In this document: positions 1-7,126 of the stretch, in pieces
Position numbering within the stretch: the stretch's first letter is position 1
How the letters are laid out: the number at the start of each line of letters is the position of its first letter
From: an uncultured Rhizobium sp.
GTDB taxonomy: Bacteria; Pseudomonadota; Alphaproteobacteria; Rhizobiales; Rhizobiaceae
Length of the DNA stretch: 64,000 nucleotides
Assembly (NCBI GenBank): GCA_945952045.1
Contig: CAMFHE010000001.1
Coordinates: forward strand, 200,041-264,040
Reading direction: 5' to 3'
The notes under the pieces: model-generated
The model's input: only the letters and a program-made list of their open reading frames with translations
The model's database searches: none
What the model was told of the DNA's origin: nothing
Translations under genes and position numbers: made by a program

Positions 1-342
1 TCCGTTTCGTCAACGAAAACCGCTTTTGAGGATCCCTTGGCCGGCTATCTGACGCGAAAGCCGCCCGTGACAGCGGCTACTGGATGAGTTTGCGCTTGCG
101 TCTGAGGATCGTACGCAGTTATCCCTCGTTCCGCATTCGATAATGCCGTTGGAAAGTCTCTTGCAGTGCTTGATATCGATAGGCCTGCGATGGCTGTATA
201 AAGCAGCCTCTTGCGTTGTCGTATGATCGCGTTATCAGGGTACAATTCACCCGATTTTTATCGGACGGGATTGGCACCAAACGACGAGCGGAACACGACC
301 TCCATGATACGCGACAAGAAGGTGACGGCCGAGGAGCGCCCC
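1..342. other. Upstream region of the GntR gene, no gene recognised
   Basis: No convincing coding sequence is seen here. Short open frames on either strand lack a ribosome site and have unlike codon use. A GTATG-containing stretch near 220-230 resembles half of the dyad found after the GntR gene (1048-1077), so it may be part of an autoregulatory site, but this is weak. Confidence 0.4.
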
Positions 343-1023
343 ATGACCCGGACCGAGCGGGTTCATCAGATGCTGCGCCTGGCCATTCTCGATCAGCAAT
401 TGGCCCCCGGCGTTCGCCTTCCGGAAGATACGATCGGCGAAGCCTTCGGCTCGTCGCGCACCATTGCGCGCGAAGCGCTTGGCCGTCTCGCCGTCGAAGG
501 GCTGGTGGAGCTGAAGCCGAACCGCGGCGCTTTCGTCGCCAATCCCTCGCTGGATGAAGGTCGGGGCATGTTCGTCATTCGCGCCGCGCTGGAGCGGGCG
601 ATGATCAAGGAATTGGCGGGGCGCATCGACGAAGAAACCGCCGAAAACCTTCGCGAAATGGTGGAAAAGGAAGCGGCGTTGGAGGGGCGCAGCGATGTGG
701 AGGCGATCCGGCTGTCCGGCGAATTCCATATGCATCTGGCGGCACTCTGCGGCAATGCCCTGCTGCAACGCTACATCAACGAGATTGTGTCGCGCTGCTC
801 GCTGGTCATGGCCATGTATGGCCGGCCGCATTCCGCCGATTGCGGTGCGCGCGAGCATCGCGATATCGTCGAGGCCCTGATTGCCGGCGACATCGATCGT
901 GCCGCCGATCTGATGGAACATCATGTCGAAGAAGTCGCCACGCGCGCCCAACTCGGCGTCAAAAAGGATTGCGATGTGCGTTCGGTGCTGGCCGATTATG
1001 CAGCGCGATCCGACAAGGGATAG
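343..1023 (+). CDS. GntR-family transcriptional regulator, FCD (FadR) subfamily
   Basis: DNA-binding repressor or activator, about 226 residues. The N-terminal winged helix-turn-helix carries the GntR pattern (TIGEAFGSSRTIAREAL, then a wing with LKPNRGAFVA), followed by an all-helical FCD ligand domain with the usual EFHMHLAALCGN segment and a late histidine that would bind metal. I place the start at the ATG at 343 because GAGGAG lies 6 bases upstream; an ATG at 304 is an alternative with no good ribosome site. It precedes a flavin-reductase-like and racemase pair, and a strong dyad lies just after its stop, so it probably controls those genes. The ligand is unknown; FCD regulators usually sense small organic acids. 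Confidence 0.9.
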   Translation: MTRTERVHQMLRLAILDQQLAPGVRLPEDTIGEAFGSSRTIAREALGRLAVEGLVELKPNRGAFVANPSLDEGRGMFVIRAALERAMIKELAGRIDEETAENLREMVEKEAALEGRSDVEAIRLSGEFHMHLAALCGNALLQRYINEIVSRCSLVMAMYGRPHSADCGAREHRDIVEALIAGDIDRAADLMEHHVEEVATRAQLGVKKDCDVRSVLADYAARSDKG

Positions 1024-1047
1024 GCCACAAAATTAACGCCGAAAATC

Positions 1048-1077
1048 GCATACAATTATATCGCAATAATCGTATGC
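1048..1077. promoter_or_regulatory. Inverted repeat, candidate GntR operator
   Basis: The arms GCATACAATTAT (1048-1059) and ATAATCGTATGC (1066-1077) match at 11 of 12 positions around a 6-base spacer. A TTGACA lies just downstream at 1082-1087 and could be a -35 box for the following genes. FCD-type GntR proteins bind short dyads with a GTATAC-like core, so this fits as a target of the regulator immediately upstream. The assignment is an inference. Confidence 0.5.
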
Positions 1078-1135
1078 AATATTGACAAGATGCAATCCAT
1101 GTAGGACTTTTGGTGGAAATACCAAAGGGAACAGC

Positions 1136-1399
1136 ATGGAACAGATAACCGCATCTCTGGCGGCTTCGATCCGCAATATCGCCAAGAGCGTCGGCAAGGG
1201 CATTTTTGCCCGTTGCTTGCTCGGCGGAATCAGGGTCGATAGCGCGGGCCGGAACTTCGTCATCTCCCTCGGCCCTCTCGTTCGCAGCAAGATGACGCGC
1301 CTGCATCTGATAGAGCGCGACGCCATCTTCCCTAGCAATGCCCCTTGCCGCCAGCCCGGCCGCCGGTCTTGGCGCCGTTGCGTTGCGATTTCCGGCTGA
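1136..1399 (+). CDS. Small hypothetical protein or remnant
   Basis: An open frame of 87 codons starts at ATG 1136 after AAAGGGA with 5-base spacing. The first 65 or so codons have the high third-position GC of real genes here and encode a plausible peptide (SIRNIAKSVGKGIFARCLLGG). The last 20 codons turn arginine- and cysteine-rich, as if the frame had shifted. I recognise no family. It sits between the GntR gene and the flavin-reductase-like gene, in the same direction. It may be a short real protein, a leader, or the remains of a longer gene; confidence is low. Confidence 0.35.
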   Translation: MEQITASLAASIRNIAKSVGKGIFARCLLGGIRVDSAGRNFVISLGPLVRSKMTRLHLIERDAIFPSNAPCRQPGRRSWRRCVAISG

Positions 1400-1414
1400 A
1401 CGGGAGGATTTCAC

Positions 1415-2071
1415 TTGGATATCGACTTCACCACGCTTCCCGCGCCCGATCGTTACAGGTTGCTGACCAATTTCGTCGGCCCACGCCCGATCGCGCTCGT
1501 TGGCACCCGCTCGTCCGCAGGGCATGACAATGCCGCGCCGATGAGTTTCTTCAACGTCTTTGCCCATGAGCCGCCGCTGGTGGTGCTCGGCATCCAGAAC
1601 CGGGGAAACGGCGAGGAGAAGGATACCGTCGCCAATATCCGTCGCACCGGAGAATTCGTCGTCAACATGGTGGATATGAAGCTTGCCGATGCGATGATCG
1701 TCTGCAGCGTCAATTTCTCGTCCGATATAGACGAGATCGCCTTTGCCGGCCTGACGCCGATCCCCTGCAACCAGATCGATGCCGCGCGCATTGCCGAAAG
1801 CCCCTGCAGCTTCGAATGCCGGGTAGAGCGCATTCTCGAATATCCCAAGCGTGTGCTCGTGATTGGCGAGGTGGTGCATATGCATGTGCAGGATCAATGC
1901 CTCGATCCGCAAGGCCGCTACGTCAACCCTGAAACCTACCAGCCGATCGCCCGGCTGCATGCCGACAACTACATCACCTCCGACCGCCAGTTCGAGCTGA
2001 AGAAGCCGGATGCGCTTTTGCCCTTTGAGGCGGAGCAGGTGGCCCCGTCAACCGAAAGAGCCTCCCGATGA
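1415..2071 (+). CDS. Flavin reductase-like domain protein (FMN-binding split barrel)
   Basis: About 218 residues of the flavin reductase-like (DIM6/NTAB) family. The N-terminus RYRLLTNFVGPRPIALVGTR and the segment SFFNVFAHEPPLVVLGI are typical of the FMN-binding split barrel. Members either supply reduced flavin to a monooxygenase or act as FMN enzymes themselves. The likely start is TTG 1415, preceded by GGGAGG; no ATG is better placed. The stop overlaps the ATG of the racemase gene (ATGA), so the two are translationally coupled. With the GntR gene upstream this looks like a small catabolic operon whose substrate cannot be read from the sequence. Confidence 0.85.
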   Translation: MDIDFTTLPAPDRYRLLTNFVGPRPIALVGTRSSAGHDNAAPMSFFNVFAHEPPLVVLGIQNRGNGEEKDTVANIRRTGEFVVNMVDMKLADAMIVCSVNFSSDIDEIAFAGLTPIPCNQIDAARIAESPCSFECRVERILEYPKRVLVIGEVVHMHVQDQCLDPQGRYVNPETYQPIARLHADNYITSDRQFELKKPDALLPFEAEQVAPSTERASR

Positions 2072-2802
2072 TCCGTATTCATGTGATCAACCCCAATTCA
2101 ACTGCCTCGATGACCGCCCAGGTGGCCCGAGCCGCCGAAGCCGTGCGTGCTGAAGGCACGATCATCGATGCCGCCACCGGGATCGGTTCGCCAGCTTCCA
2201 TCGAAGGCTATGCGGACGAAGCCATGTCGGTCCCGTCTATGCTGTCGGCGATCCGCGCGGCGGAAGCGCGGGGCGCGACGGCGCATGTCATCGCCTGCTT
2301 CGACGATCCCGGCCTTGCCGCTGCCCGGGAGGTTGCTGCCGGTCCGGTGGTCGGTATTTGCCAGGCCGCGGTGCAGGTGGCGGTCACGATTGCCTCCCGC
2401 TTCTCGGTGATCACGACGCTGCCGCGTTCCGTTCCGGTCATCGAGGATCTCGTCGCGCATTACGGGGCGAGTGGGCGTTGCCGCAAGGTGCGGGCCGTCG
2501 ATCTGCCGGTGCTGTCGCTGGAGGCAGATCCGGCCATTGCCCGCGAGCGGCTGCTTTCCGAAGCTCGCGCCGCGATCCGCGAGGATGGGGTGGATGCCAT
2601 CGTGCTCGGCTGCGCCGGCATGGCCGAACTCTGCGACTGGCTGACCAAGGAAGCCGGCGTGCCGGTCATCGATGGCGTGACGGCGGCGGTCAAGCTTGCC
2701 GAAGCTTTGGCCGGTGGCGGTTTCCGCACCTCGAAGGCCGGCGCCTATGCCTTTCCGCGCGATAAATCCGCCGATCTCTCGCCAAGTCACTGCGCGGCGT
2801 AA
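2068..2802 (+). CDS. Asp/Glu/hydantoin racemase family protein
   Basis: About 244 residues. The opening IRVHVINPNST-like segment (INPNSTASMT) and the two cysteine contexts, ACFDDPGLAAAR near residue 75 and VLGCAGMAELCDW near 190, mark the hydantoin/aspartate racemase superfamily, in which the two cysteines act as the proton-swapping pair. The family also includes maleate isomerase and allantoin racemase, so the exact substrate is open. It overlaps the preceding gene by 4 bases and meets the AraC gene tail to tail with 9 bases between stops. A racemase beside a flavin reductase suggests breakdown of a chiral nitrogen compound such as a hydantoin; this is inference. Confidence 0.87.
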   Translation: MIRIHVINPNSTASMTAQVARAAEAVRAEGTIIDAATGIGSPASIEGYADEAMSVPSMLSAIRAAEARGATAHVIACFDDPGLAAAREVAAGPVVGICQAAVQVAVTIASRFSVITTLPRSVPVIEDLVAHYGASGRCRKVRAVDLPVLSLEADPAIARERLLSEARAAIREDGVDAIVLGCAGMAELCDWLTKEAGVPVIDGVTAAVKLAEALAGGGFRTSKAGAYAFPRDKSADLSPSHCAA

Positions 2803-2811
2803 TCTTGCGCT

Positions 2812-3672
2812 TTACGCGCCTGGCTTTGCCGGCAGCGGCAACCCGTGCTCCTCGCGAAAGGCGCGGGGAGCACTGCCGACCGTGCGCGAGAAATCGCGGC
2901 TGAAATGATAGGGATCGGCGTAGCCGCAGGCGGCTGCCACTTCGGAAACTCTGTCTCCCGTCCCGGTCAGCAGGCCTTTGGCATGGTTCATCCGCTCATG
3001 GCGCAACCAGTCCATCGGCGTCGTTCCGGTCATTCCGCGGAAGCGACGATGCAGTTGCGAGGGGCTGAGACCAGCAATGGCTGCCAGCGCCTCGACGCTC
3101 CACGGGCGGGCAAGCTCGCGCCGCATGGCGCGGATCGCCATGCCGATACGATCGTGGTCATCCTCGCCATCTTCACCGCGCACGTCCACCAGCAAGGCGA
3201 CGATCTGCGCCAGCAACGCATTCGCCAGCGCCTCGGCTGCAAATGGCCGGTCACGCAGGATATCGATCCCCTGTTCGAAAAACGGTTGCGCATTCGCTGA
3301 CCCGGCCAGCGAAAATACCGGCGCATGCGCCACGCGCAGCATATGGAAAGCGTTTTCCAGCGCTACGCCTTCGCAGCCGAGCCAGGCATAATGCCAGTAA
3401 TCGGCCTCCGGGTGGCAGCCGTGACCATAGGCCATCGCCGTATCCAGCCAGGCGATGCTACCGGGCGGGGCAGGCGAGGCGACGTCGCCGAGGCGGATTT
3501 CCCCAAGGCCCGAAAGGGTGCAGATGAGCGTCTGGTGGTGAAAGCGGCGGGTGACGGGCCTGTCCGCCGGCGTGAAATAGGTATGGCCGCCGACCCGGAT
3601 TCGATAGGGATAGACCCCGGCATGGCGGCCGGGAGTCTGGAAGAAGATATGGTTGTCCTGTTTCGCCACCAT
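2812..3672 (-). CDS. AraC-family transcriptional regulator
   Basis: 286 residues. The N-terminal half is a cupin-like AraC sensing domain (HAGVYPYRIRVGGHTY, then a barrel around LICTLSGLGEIRLGD). The C-terminal 100 residues hold the two helix-turn-helix motifs of the family (WSVEALAAIAGLSPSQLHRR and VSEVAAACGYADPYHFSRDF). It is transcribed away from the P450 gene, with about 150 bases between the starts, so it is the obvious candidate regulator of the P450-ferredoxin pair. No effector can be named. Confidence 0.92.
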   Translation of the reverse strand: MVAKQDNHIFFQTPGRHAGVYPYRIRVGGHTYFTPADRPVTRRFHHQTLICTLSGLGEIRLGDVASPAPPGSIAWLDTAMAYGHGCHPEADYWHYAWLGCEGVALENAFHMLRVAHAPVFSLAGSANAQPFFEQGIDILRDRPFAAEALANALLAQIVALLVDVRGEDGEDDHDRIGMAIRAMRRELARPWSVEALAAIAGLSPSQLHRRFRGMTGTTPMDWLRHERMNHAKGLLTGTGDRVSEVAAACGYADPYHFSRDFSRTVGSAPRAFREEHGLPLPAKPGA

Positions 3673-3821
3673 GCACGCCGCCTTCGCAAGATTGCCGGCG
3701 CAGAACTAGCATGCGATGCGATTTTTATCCATCAATCTGCGTCTGCGGTGCATTTTCATGCGCAGGGAATCGGCTAGTCTTGGCGCATCCCCGCCGGGAG
3801 GGCGGTGTTTCGGAGACCTTG

Positions 3822-5072
3822 ATGGACATGATCGCGCCGCCCCAGGCTGAACCGGCTTTCGCGCCGCTTTCCCGCTCTTTCGCACAGGATCCCTATCCGT
3901 CCTATGCGCGTCTACGTGACCGCGGCGAGCCGCTCTATTTTGCCGATTTCGATATCTGGCTGGTTGCACGGTTCGAGGATGTCGCCGGCATCGCCCGCGA
4001 CAATTCCATGGTGCGCTCGGCGGAATTCTTCATGTGCGCTGAGGAGATCGAAGCCCAGAAGCGGGCGCTGAACTGGCATGATATGCCGCATCATTCCCGT
4101 TTCGTGCAGTTCTCCATGCTCGACAGCGACGGGCCGGTGCATGACCGGCTGCGCAAGCAGGTGTTTCGCGAGTTTACCCCCGCCTTCATCGCCCGCCAGC
4201 GCGGCATGATTCAGGATTTCGTCGACAAGCTGATCGACGGGCTTCTCGACAAGGGTGAGATCGATTTTGTCGAGGATCTGGCGGCGCATGTGCCGGGCCA
4301 TATTATCGGCCGCGTGCTTGGCGTGCCGGATGAGGACTGTCCGCAATTGCGCGTCTGGTCGGAAAACGTCGTGCGCTTTTTCGACATCGACCGCAGCGAC
4401 GAACGCAAGGCGGCGGCTGAACAGGCGACCACCGAATTCTACGAATACCTTCTGACACTGATGGCCGCCCGCCGCGCAGCACCCCAGGAGGATCTGATCA
4501 CCCGACTGATGGCGGCGCAGGATGCCGGCCATCTCAACGAGGATGAATTGATCTCCACCTGCATGCTGATCCTGATGGCCGGCCACGGTTCGACCATCGA
4601 TGTGCTCGGTTCCGGCATGCATGCGCTGCTGCGCTTTCCCGACCAGATGCAGCGCCTGCGTAACGAACCCGGCCTGATCCAGACCGCGATCCAGGAAATG
4701 TTCCGCTTTGAATCGCCGCTGCCCTTCTTTCATCGCTATGCGACGGCCGACTGTCTCATCGGCGGCAGGGATTTTGCGCGTGGCACGAAATTCGGCCTGC
4801 TCTATGGCGCCGCCAATCGCGATCCGGCCGCTTTCGGGGCCAATGCCGACACTTTCGACATCGCCCGCAATCCAAACCGGCATCTGGCTTTCGGCGGCGG
4901 CGCGCATTTCTGTCTTGGTAACCATCTGGCGCGGCTGGACATGGAGATCATCTTCACCACGCTCCTGCAGCGTATGGCCTCGATTTCGCTGGCCGAGGAC
5001 GAGCCGCAATACAAGACCGGCCTCTCGGTGCGGGGCCCCAAGGCGCTGAAGATCGCCTTTACCCGCGCCTGA
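3822..5072 (+). CDS. Cytochrome P450
   Basis: Soluble class I bacterial P450 of about 416 residues from ATG 3822 (CGGAG upstream); a GTG at 3804 in the same frame is possible. The ExxR motif of the K helix is EMFRFE and the heme loop is FGGGAHFCLGNHLA with the thiolate cysteine near residue 364. The I helix reads MAGHGSTID, so the usual acid-threonine pair of oxygen activation appears as Gly-Ser followed by Thr. It lies 31 bases before a [2Fe-2S] ferredoxin, its likely electron donor; no ferredoxin reductase gene is nearby, so that would come from elsewhere. The substrate is unknown. Confidence 0.95.
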   Translation: MDMIAPPQAEPAFAPLSRSFAQDPYPSYARLRDRGEPLYFADFDIWLVARFEDVAGIARDNSMVRSAEFFMCAEEIEAQKRALNWHDMPHHSRFVQFSMLDSDGPVHDRLRKQVFREFTPAFIARQRGMIQDFVDKLIDGLLDKGEIDFVEDLAAHVPGHIIGRVLGVPDEDCPQLRVWSENVVRFFDIDRSDERKAAAEQATTEFYEYLLTLMAARRAAPQEDLITRLMAAQDAGHLNEDELISTCMLILMAGHGSTIDVLGSGMHALLRFPDQMQRLRNEPGLIQTAIQEMFRFESPLPFFHRYATADCLIGGRDFARGTKFGLLYGAANRDPAAFGANADTFDIARNPNRHLAFGGGAHFCLGNHLARLDMEIIFTTLLQRMASISLAEDEPQYKTGLSVRGPKALKIAFTRA

Positions 5073-5103
5073 CCTTTCCCCCAAGACATTTACGGAAACA
5101 CCC

Positions 5104-5424
5104 ATGTTCAAGATCAGCTTCATCGGCCAGGACGGCAGCACCATCGATGCCAGCGCCGAGGACGGCCAGAGCGTCATGTCGGCCGCTGTTAACAGCGGCG
5201 TCGATGCCATCATCGCCGAATGCGGCGGCGCCTGCGCCTGCGGCACCTGTCATTGCTATATCGATGAGGGCTGGCTCGACCGCCTGTCGCCGCCCGATGA
5301 TTTCGAGGAGGCCATGATCGAATGCGTCTCCAACCCGACGCCGCAAAGCCGGCTGAGCTGTCAGATCAGAATGTCGCCGGCCCTGGACGGCCTCGTCGTC
5401 CACTTGCCGCCCTCGCAATATTGA
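5104..5424 (+). CDS. [2Fe-2S] ferredoxin, putidaredoxin/adrenodoxin type
   Basis: 106 residues. Cysteines at about 40, 46, 49 and 86 give the C-x5-C-x2-C ... C cluster pattern (CGGACACGTC, then RLSCQI), the signature of vertebrate-type ferredoxins that feed P450s. The C-terminus LVVHLPPSQY is also typical, with an aromatic last residue that in putidaredoxin contacts the partner P450. The gene directly follows the P450 and surely serves it. Two extra cysteines (44 and 51) are near the cluster loop. Confidence 0.95.
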   Translation: MFKISFIGQDGSTIDASAEDGQSVMSAAVNSGVDAIIAECGGACACGTCHCYIDEGWLDRLSPPDDFEEAMIECVSNPTPQSRLSCQIRMSPALDGLVVHLPPSQY

Positions 5425-5518
5425 GGGTGGTATCGCGCGGCTCAAGGCGCGTCCACTGGCGCGCCTCGGTTTCGGCCTGCGAAAGTCCTAAACGCCGAAG
5501 GTGACGATCGGCGTCCTA

Positions 5519-5564
5519 CAAAAAGGCGCCGGGGCAGGTGTGCGTGCGTCACCTGCTGCCCGGC
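5519..5564 (-). terminator. Rho-independent terminator of the Gly-Asn repeat operon
   Basis: Read on the minus strand, a GC-rich stem (GCAGGTG pairing with CACCTGC, extended outwards by CCGGC/GCCGG) begins at the stop codon of the last repeat gene and is followed by GCCTTTTTG. It fits the end of the three-gene minus-strand unit. Confidence 0.6.
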
Positions 5565-5956
5565 GTCGAATTGGCGAATTGCTGAACTGTTCGCCCGTGC
5601 TTTTTCTTTTGCAACGGGATGGTCATGGGCTCCGGCGTCCACTGACCGTTTTCGTTCGCGCCGCAGCAGGATTGGCCCTCGCCCGACGGACTTTGCCCGG
5701 CATTCGTCACGCCATTGCCTGTGGCGCCATTGCCGTTTCCGTCGCTTCGATAGCCGTTTCCATTGCCGTTGCCGGTATTGTTGTTACCGTTATCGTTGCC
5801 GACGTTTCCGTTGCCGTTGTTATTGCCGGTGTTTCCGTTGCCGTTCCCGTTGCCCACATTGCCGTTTCCATTGCCGTTACCCGTCCCGGCGAGCGTGGGA
5901 CCCGCCAGGCCGAGAGCGACGATGAGTGACGCGACGATAACGAAGGCGCGCATCAT
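5549..5956 (-). CDS. Secreted Gly-Asn repeat protein, C-terminal Cys-Cys type
   Basis: About 135 residues from the ATG at 5956, chosen because AAGGG lies 4-5 bases upstream. Residues 1-23 form a signal peptide (FVIVASLIVALGLAG core, likely cleavage after PTLA). Residues 24-75 are almost pure Gly-Asn repeats (GNGNGNVGNGNGNGNTGN). Unlike its two neighbours it ends in a non-repeat region of about 50 residues with SCCGANENGQW and a basic stretch QKKKHGR. It is the last gene of a three-gene unit, 26 bases after the previous stop. I know no characterised function; a secreted or surface structural role is inferred from composition and export signal. Confidence 0.72.
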   Translation of the reverse strand: MMRAFVIVASLIVALGLAGPTLAGTGNGNGNGNVGNGNGNGNTGNNNGNGNVGNDNGNNNTGNGNGNGYRSDGNGNGATGNGVTNAGQSPSGEGQSCCGANENGQWTPEPMTIPLQKKKHGRTVQQFANSTPGSR

Positions 5957-5982
5957 GACACCCTTGTTGTGTGGATCGTCGG

Positions 5983-6435
5983 TCAATTGCGATTCCCCAC
6001 GCCGTTATAGTTGCCGTTGAAGGCGCCGATATTGCCGTTGCCGTCAAAGAGGCCGCCATTAAAGTTGCCATTGAAGGCGCCAATGTTGTGATTGCCGCTG
6101 GTGGAAGATGTGTTGCCGTTCCCATTGAAGGCTCCGACATTTCCAGTGCCGCTGTTGAAGGCGCCGACGTTTCCGGTTCCCGTATTGAATGCGCCAAGAT
6201 TACCACCGGTGGCGTGAACGCCATTGCCGTTACCGTTTCCATTGCCGTTTCCGGTGCCGATATTTGAATTGCCGTTCAAGTTGCCGTTACCGATGCCAAC
6301 GTTACCGTTTCCATTGCCGTTGCCGTTGCCAAGACCTGCTGCAAAAGCCGTAGTCACCAGTGCGCTCTCGAGTGACGCGGAGAGAAGCGAGCAAAGAAGC
6401 GCGGCGGTGAATATTCGTGCGAACATGAATCCCAT
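5983..6435 (-). CDS. Secreted Gly-Asn/GAFN repeat protein
   Basis: About 150 residues from ATG 6435, which follows GGAGGAAACCGCA on the minus strand; an in-frame start further upstream lacks this. The signal peptide spans about residues 1-32 (IFTAALLCSLLSASL, cleavage near AFA|AG). The mature part begins with GNGN runs and continues with NVGAFNSGTG-type decapeptides and NIGAFNGN units, a pattern of Asn-x-Gly-x-x pentapeptides like those in mycobacterial PPE-MPTR proteins. Such spacing suggests a solenoid with stacked asparagines. It is the middle gene of the triad, 73 bases after the first. Function unknown. Confidence 0.72.
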   Translation of the reverse strand: MGFMFARIFTAALLCSLLSASLESALVTTAFAAGLGNGNGNGNGNVGIGNGNLNGNSNIGTGNGNGNGNGNGVHATGGNLGAFNTGTGNVGAFNSGTGNVGAFNGNGNTSSTSGNHNIGAFNGNFNGGLFDGNGNIGAFNGNYNGVGNRN

Positions 6436-6508
6436 TGCGGTTTCCTCCGGTGAAGAGGGACCATCCATACGCTGTGCTGGAAAAGATGGTCCCCAGGTCG
6501 TCATCCAT

Positions 6509-6886
6509 TCAGTGGTTGGCGTTGCCGTTGAAATTACCGTTGCCAAGGCCCCAGTTGCCGTTGCCGTTCAGGTTGCCGTTGCCGATTCCGTAATTTCCAT
6601 TGCCGTTCACGTTGCCGTTGCCGAGGCCCCAGTTGCCATTGCCATTGAGGTTGCCGTTACCGAAACCGTAATTGCCATTGCCGTTCAGGTTGCCGTTGCC
6701 GACACCCCGGTTGTTGTTGCCGTTCCCATTGCCGTTCAGGCCGCCGATATTGCTGTTGCCGTTCCCATTTCCGTTACCGACGCCAATATTGCCGTTGCCG
6801 TTGCCGTTGCCGCTTCCGAAGGATGCGGCTTCGGCATAGCCGGAGAGAGCGAGAACTGCGACAGAGACCAGGATCCACTTTTTCAT
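6509..6886 (-). CDS. Secreted Gly-Asn 13-residue repeat protein
   Basis: 125 residues with a clear signal peptide (MKKWILVSVAVLALSGYAEA, cleavage after AEA) and an excellent AAGGAGAACGTC ribosome site. The mature chain is wholly repetitive. From about residue 62 it has four complete 13-residue units of the form GNGN-L/V-NGNGN-Y/W-G-F/L/I and a shortened fifth ending GNANH. Aromatic and aliphatic residues alternate at fixed positions, as in a beta-solenoid with one hydrophobic face. First gene of the unit and divergent from the kinase gene at 7127. It has no charged residues for most of its length, suiting a matrix or coat protein; this is inference. Confidence 0.75.
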   Translation of the reverse strand: MKKWILVSVAVLALSGYAEAASFGSGNGNGNGNIGVGNGNGNGNSNIGGLNGNGNGNNNRGVGNGNLNGNGNYGFGNGNLNGNGNWGLGNGNVNGNGNYGIGNGNLNGNGNWGLGNGNFNGNANH

Positions 6887-6983
6887 GACGTTCTCCTTTG
6901 CTTGGTTATCGACTTGGAGCCAGCGACTTGCGCTTGACGGTTGAATGATCGCAATTTCCCGGCGCGGTACAATTCTGCGTGCT

Positions 6984-7025
6984 TGCCTGACGGTGTCGGT
7001 TTGCTTGCCCGGTCCGTGTCAGGCA
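6984..7025. promoter_or_regulatory. Widely spaced inverted repeat in the divergent promoter region
   Basis: TGCCTGAC (6984-6991) and GTCAGGCA (7018-7025) are perfect 8-base arms whose centres lie 34 bases apart, about three helical turns. They sit between the Gly-Asn repeat operon and the two-component operon, so they may be a paired binding site for the response regulator. No other gene lies in 6887-7126. Confidence 0.35.
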
Positions 7026-7126
7026 TTTCCCTACATACCGTGCTCCATTATTCTGCTAGTAGTTTGAACCATAGGCAGTGCATCAGATGTATCCGAGTCG
7101 CTTTCATCGTTTTGTGAGCAGTTTTC

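Noticed and set aside
959..1960. 333-codon open frame on the minus strand
   Set aside because: Antisense to the flavin-reductase-like gene and the region before it; no ribosome site and no recognisable fold.
5549..6886. CRISPR array or intergenic repeat cluster
   Set aside because: The repeats are 6-base codon pairs in phase with reading frames that have signal peptides, not spaced direct repeats.
5501..6937. Val/Ala/Pro-rich open frames on the plus strand over the Gly-Asn repeats
   Set aside because: They are the mirror of the repeat codons (GTTGCC reads Val-Ala). The minus frames have signal peptides and ribosome sites, these do not.
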